Part shown: piece after piece, positions 5,704-6,829 of the stretch
Layout of the letters: each line of letters begins with the position of its first letter
Numbering within the stretch: the first letter of the stretch is position 1
Program-made: the position numbers and the translations under genes
Notes under the pieces: generated by a model
Seen by the model: only the letters and a program-made list of their open reading frames with translations
Database searches by the model: none
Told to the model about the DNA's origin: nothing
Assembly: GCA_019115345.1 (NCBI GenBank)
Contig: DXDV01000173.1
Span: 1 to 6,829 of the forward strand
DNA from: Candidatus Intestinimonas stercorigallinarum
GTDB taxonomy: Bacteria; Bacillota; Clostridia; Oscillospirales; Oscillospiraceae
DNA: 6,829 bases
Direction: 5' to 3'

Positions 5704-6582
5704 ATGGACGAGAGACGGCTTTTGACGGTGGAGGAGGAGACCACCCTCCTCCCCTTCCTGCTCCTCCGGGTGAAGGACAAGTCCCGGAACACGGTGAAGG
5801 GCCTGCTGTCCCGGCGGCAGGTGCTGGTGGACGGCAGGGTGGTCACCCGGTTCGACGCCCCCCTCGCCCCGGGCCAGCGGGTGGAGCTGCTGCCCAAGTC
5901 CTCCGCCGGGGCGGCGGAGCTCCCCTTCCCCATCCTCTACGAGGACGCCGGGCTCATCGCCGTGGACAAGCCCGCCGGGCTCCTCTCCATGGGCAACGAG
6001 AAGGAGCGCCGCCGCACCGCCTACCGGGCGGTCTCCGAGTATGTGAAGGCCCGGGAGGCGGGCAGGCGGCTCTTCATCGTCCACCGGCTGGACCGGGACA
6101 CCTCCGGGGTGCTGGTCTTTGCCAAGGACGAGGGGCTCAAGCGCGCCCTCCAGGACAACTGGGAGAAGCTGGTGAAACAGCGGGGCTACACGGCGGCGGT
6201 GGAGGGGACCCTCCCCCAGGCGGAGGGAACGGTGCGCTCCTGGCTCCATGAGACGGCCACCCACCTGGTCTACTCCGGCCCCAGGGGCCGGGACGCCAAG
6301 GAGGCGGTGACCCATTACCGGGCGGTGATGGAGCGCCGGGGCTACACCCTGGCGGAGGTGGAGATCGACACCGGCCGGAAGAACCAGATCCGGGTCCACA
6401 TGGGGGACCTGGGCTGCCCCATCGCCGGGGACCGGCAGTACGGGGCCAAGACCGACCCCATGGGGCGGCTGGCCCTCCACGCCGGGGTGCTGGTCCTCAC
6501 CGACCCCCGGACCAAAAAGGATTTGACCCTGAGGGCCCCCCTCCCCGCCCCCTTCCGGAAGCTCTTCCCCGGCGCGGAGTGA
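5704..6582 (+). CDS. RluA-family RNA pseudouridine synthase
   Basis: The 292-residue protein isomerises uridine to pseudouridine in rRNA or tRNA. An N-terminal S4-like RNA-binding region (about 12-65, with KGLLSRRQVLVDGRVV) precedes the catalytic domain. The catalytic domain shows VDKPAG (87-92), HRLDRDTSG (127-135) with the catalytic aspartate D130, GRKNQIRVH (224-232) and a late LALH (256-259). All are diagnostic of the RluA group. A near-perfect Shine-Dalgarno, AAGGAGGT at 5691-5698, sits six bases before the ATG. Which RNA position it modifies (RluD-, RluC- or other-type) cannot be told from the sequence. It probably shares the Mn2+-regulated transcript of mntP unless the 42-nt gap hides a promoter; I see none there. 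No intrinsic terminator follows the stop. Confidence 0.93.
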   Translation: MDERRLLTVEEETTLLPFLLLRVKDKSRNTVKGLLSRRQVLVDGRVVTRFDAPLAPGQRVELLPKSSAGAAELPFPILYEDAGLIAVDKPAGLLSMGNEKERRRTAYRAVSEYVKAREAGRRLFIVHRLDRDTSGVLVFAKDEGLKRALQDNWEKLVKQRGYTAAVEGTLPQAEGTVRSWLHETATHLVYSGPRGRDAKEAVTHYRAVMERRGYTLAEVEIDTGRKNQIRVHMGDLGCPIAGDRQYGAKTDPMGRLALHAGVLVLTDPRTKKDLTLRAPLPAPFRKLFPGAE

Positions 6583-6621
6583 GGGCGTCCGGGCTCCGCG
6601 TCAGGGTGGCGCCGCATCCAT

Positions 6622-6655
6622 ACGGCGGGCGGCCTGCGGCCGCCCCTGCCCCATG
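6622..6655. repeat. GC-rich palindromic repeat, third copy
   Basis: GGGCGGCC (6627-6634), loop TGC, GGCCGCCC (6638-6645) has exactly the stem and loop of the copy at 72-90. Aligned in inverted orientation, 6622-6655 matches 61-95 apart from loop differences, one substitution and one indel, including flanking ACGGC and CCCC-ATG. The same dispersed repeat therefore flanks the gene block on both sides in opposite orientation. In addition GGGGCGCGACG occurs at 120-130 and again at 6674-6684, in the same orientation. Confidence 0.75.
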
Positions 6656-6758
6656 CAGCACCACTTTTTGTGTGGGGCGCGACGTCGTCCTCGCAAAATC
6701 CGCACCGCTCAAAACGCCCTGGCGGGCATTTCTCGCTCCGCTCCCTTGCTCGTCCTCC

Positions 6759-6793
6759 CCCCACGCGACCCGCTTCGCTGGGCTCGCGTGGGG
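6759..6793. repeat. Strong GC-rich hairpin downstream of the pseudouridine synthase gene
   Basis: CCCCACGCGA (6759-6768) pairs exactly with TCGCGTGGGG (6784-6793), and the inside can add a CCC/GGG stem (6769-6771 with 6780-6782). There is no T-run after it, so it is not a standard intrinsic terminator. It lies in the repeat-like 3' intergenic region (6583-6829), where I see no gene, and is probably part of the dispersed repeat family. Confidence 0.6.
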
Positions 6794-6817
6794 CCCCTGA
6801 TTTGCGCGCCCATCACA

Positions 6818-6829
6818 GCTCCCCCTGGA
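6818..6829 (-). repeat. Terminal inverted repeat, right copy
   Basis: GCTCCCCCTGGA is the exact reverse complement of bases 1-12. An exact 12-base match at both ends of a window is unlikely by chance. It suggests that both boundaries fall in the same dispersed repeat. Confidence 0.6.

Noticed and set aside
1..6829. The whole window as a transposon or integrative element bounded by the 12-bp inverted repeat
   Set aside because: There is no transposase, integrase or cargo-type gene. The content is chromosomal housekeeping (ymdB, mntP, pseudouridine synthase), so repeat-bounded assembly is simpler.

Overview
The window is a GC-rich stretch with Firmicutes-type gene content: perfect AGGAGG-like ribosome-binding sites, a YmdB-family phosphodiesterase, a YhaO/YhaN pair and a yybP-ykoY manganese riboswitch in front of mntP. 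High GC with clostridial-style proteins fits a gut Oscillospiraceae-type member of the Clostridia (Flavonifractor/Lawsonibacter-like). That placement is an inference from style, not from a marker gene. All convincing genes lie on the + strand.

Layout. Bases 1-487 hold no gene. They contain a GC-rich palindromic repeat (19-93), a candidate promoter (139-168), and a striking block of back-to-back perfect inverted repeats (176-422), part of which can fold into a closed four-way cloverleaf. Bases 488-4619 form a tight operon. It begins with ymdB (metallophosphodiesterase), followed after 17 nt by a YhaO/SbcD-like nuclease, whose stop overlaps (ATGA) the start of a YhaN/SbcC-like ATPase with a hydrophobic hairpin in the middle of its coiled coil. 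Bases 4620-4871 hold at most one small possible membrane peptide gene. Bases 4872-5030 are a complete regulatory unit: sigma-A-type promoter, yybP-ykoY aptamer and intrinsic terminator. This controls mntP (5095-5661, Mn2+ efflux), followed after 42 nt by an RluA-family pseudouridine synthase (5704-6582). Bases 6583-6829 are non-coding, with another copy of the GC-rich palindrome and a strong hairpin.

How the genes work together. The YhaO- and YhaN-like proteins are expected to form an Mre11/Rad50-type nuclease-ATPase complex, here possibly membrane-tethered. YmdB is a phosphodiesterase in the same transcript, so the operon looks devoted to nucleic-acid or nucleotide phosphoester cleavage. The riboswitch should let mntP, and probably the pseudouridine synthase by read-through, be expressed only when Mn2+ is high.

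The window begins and ends with the same 12 bases in opposite orientation and has related palindromes near both ends. This is most simply explained by an assembly contig broken at copies of a dispersed repeat. I do not see a wholly new protein system. The most unexplained element is the hairpin block at 176-422.
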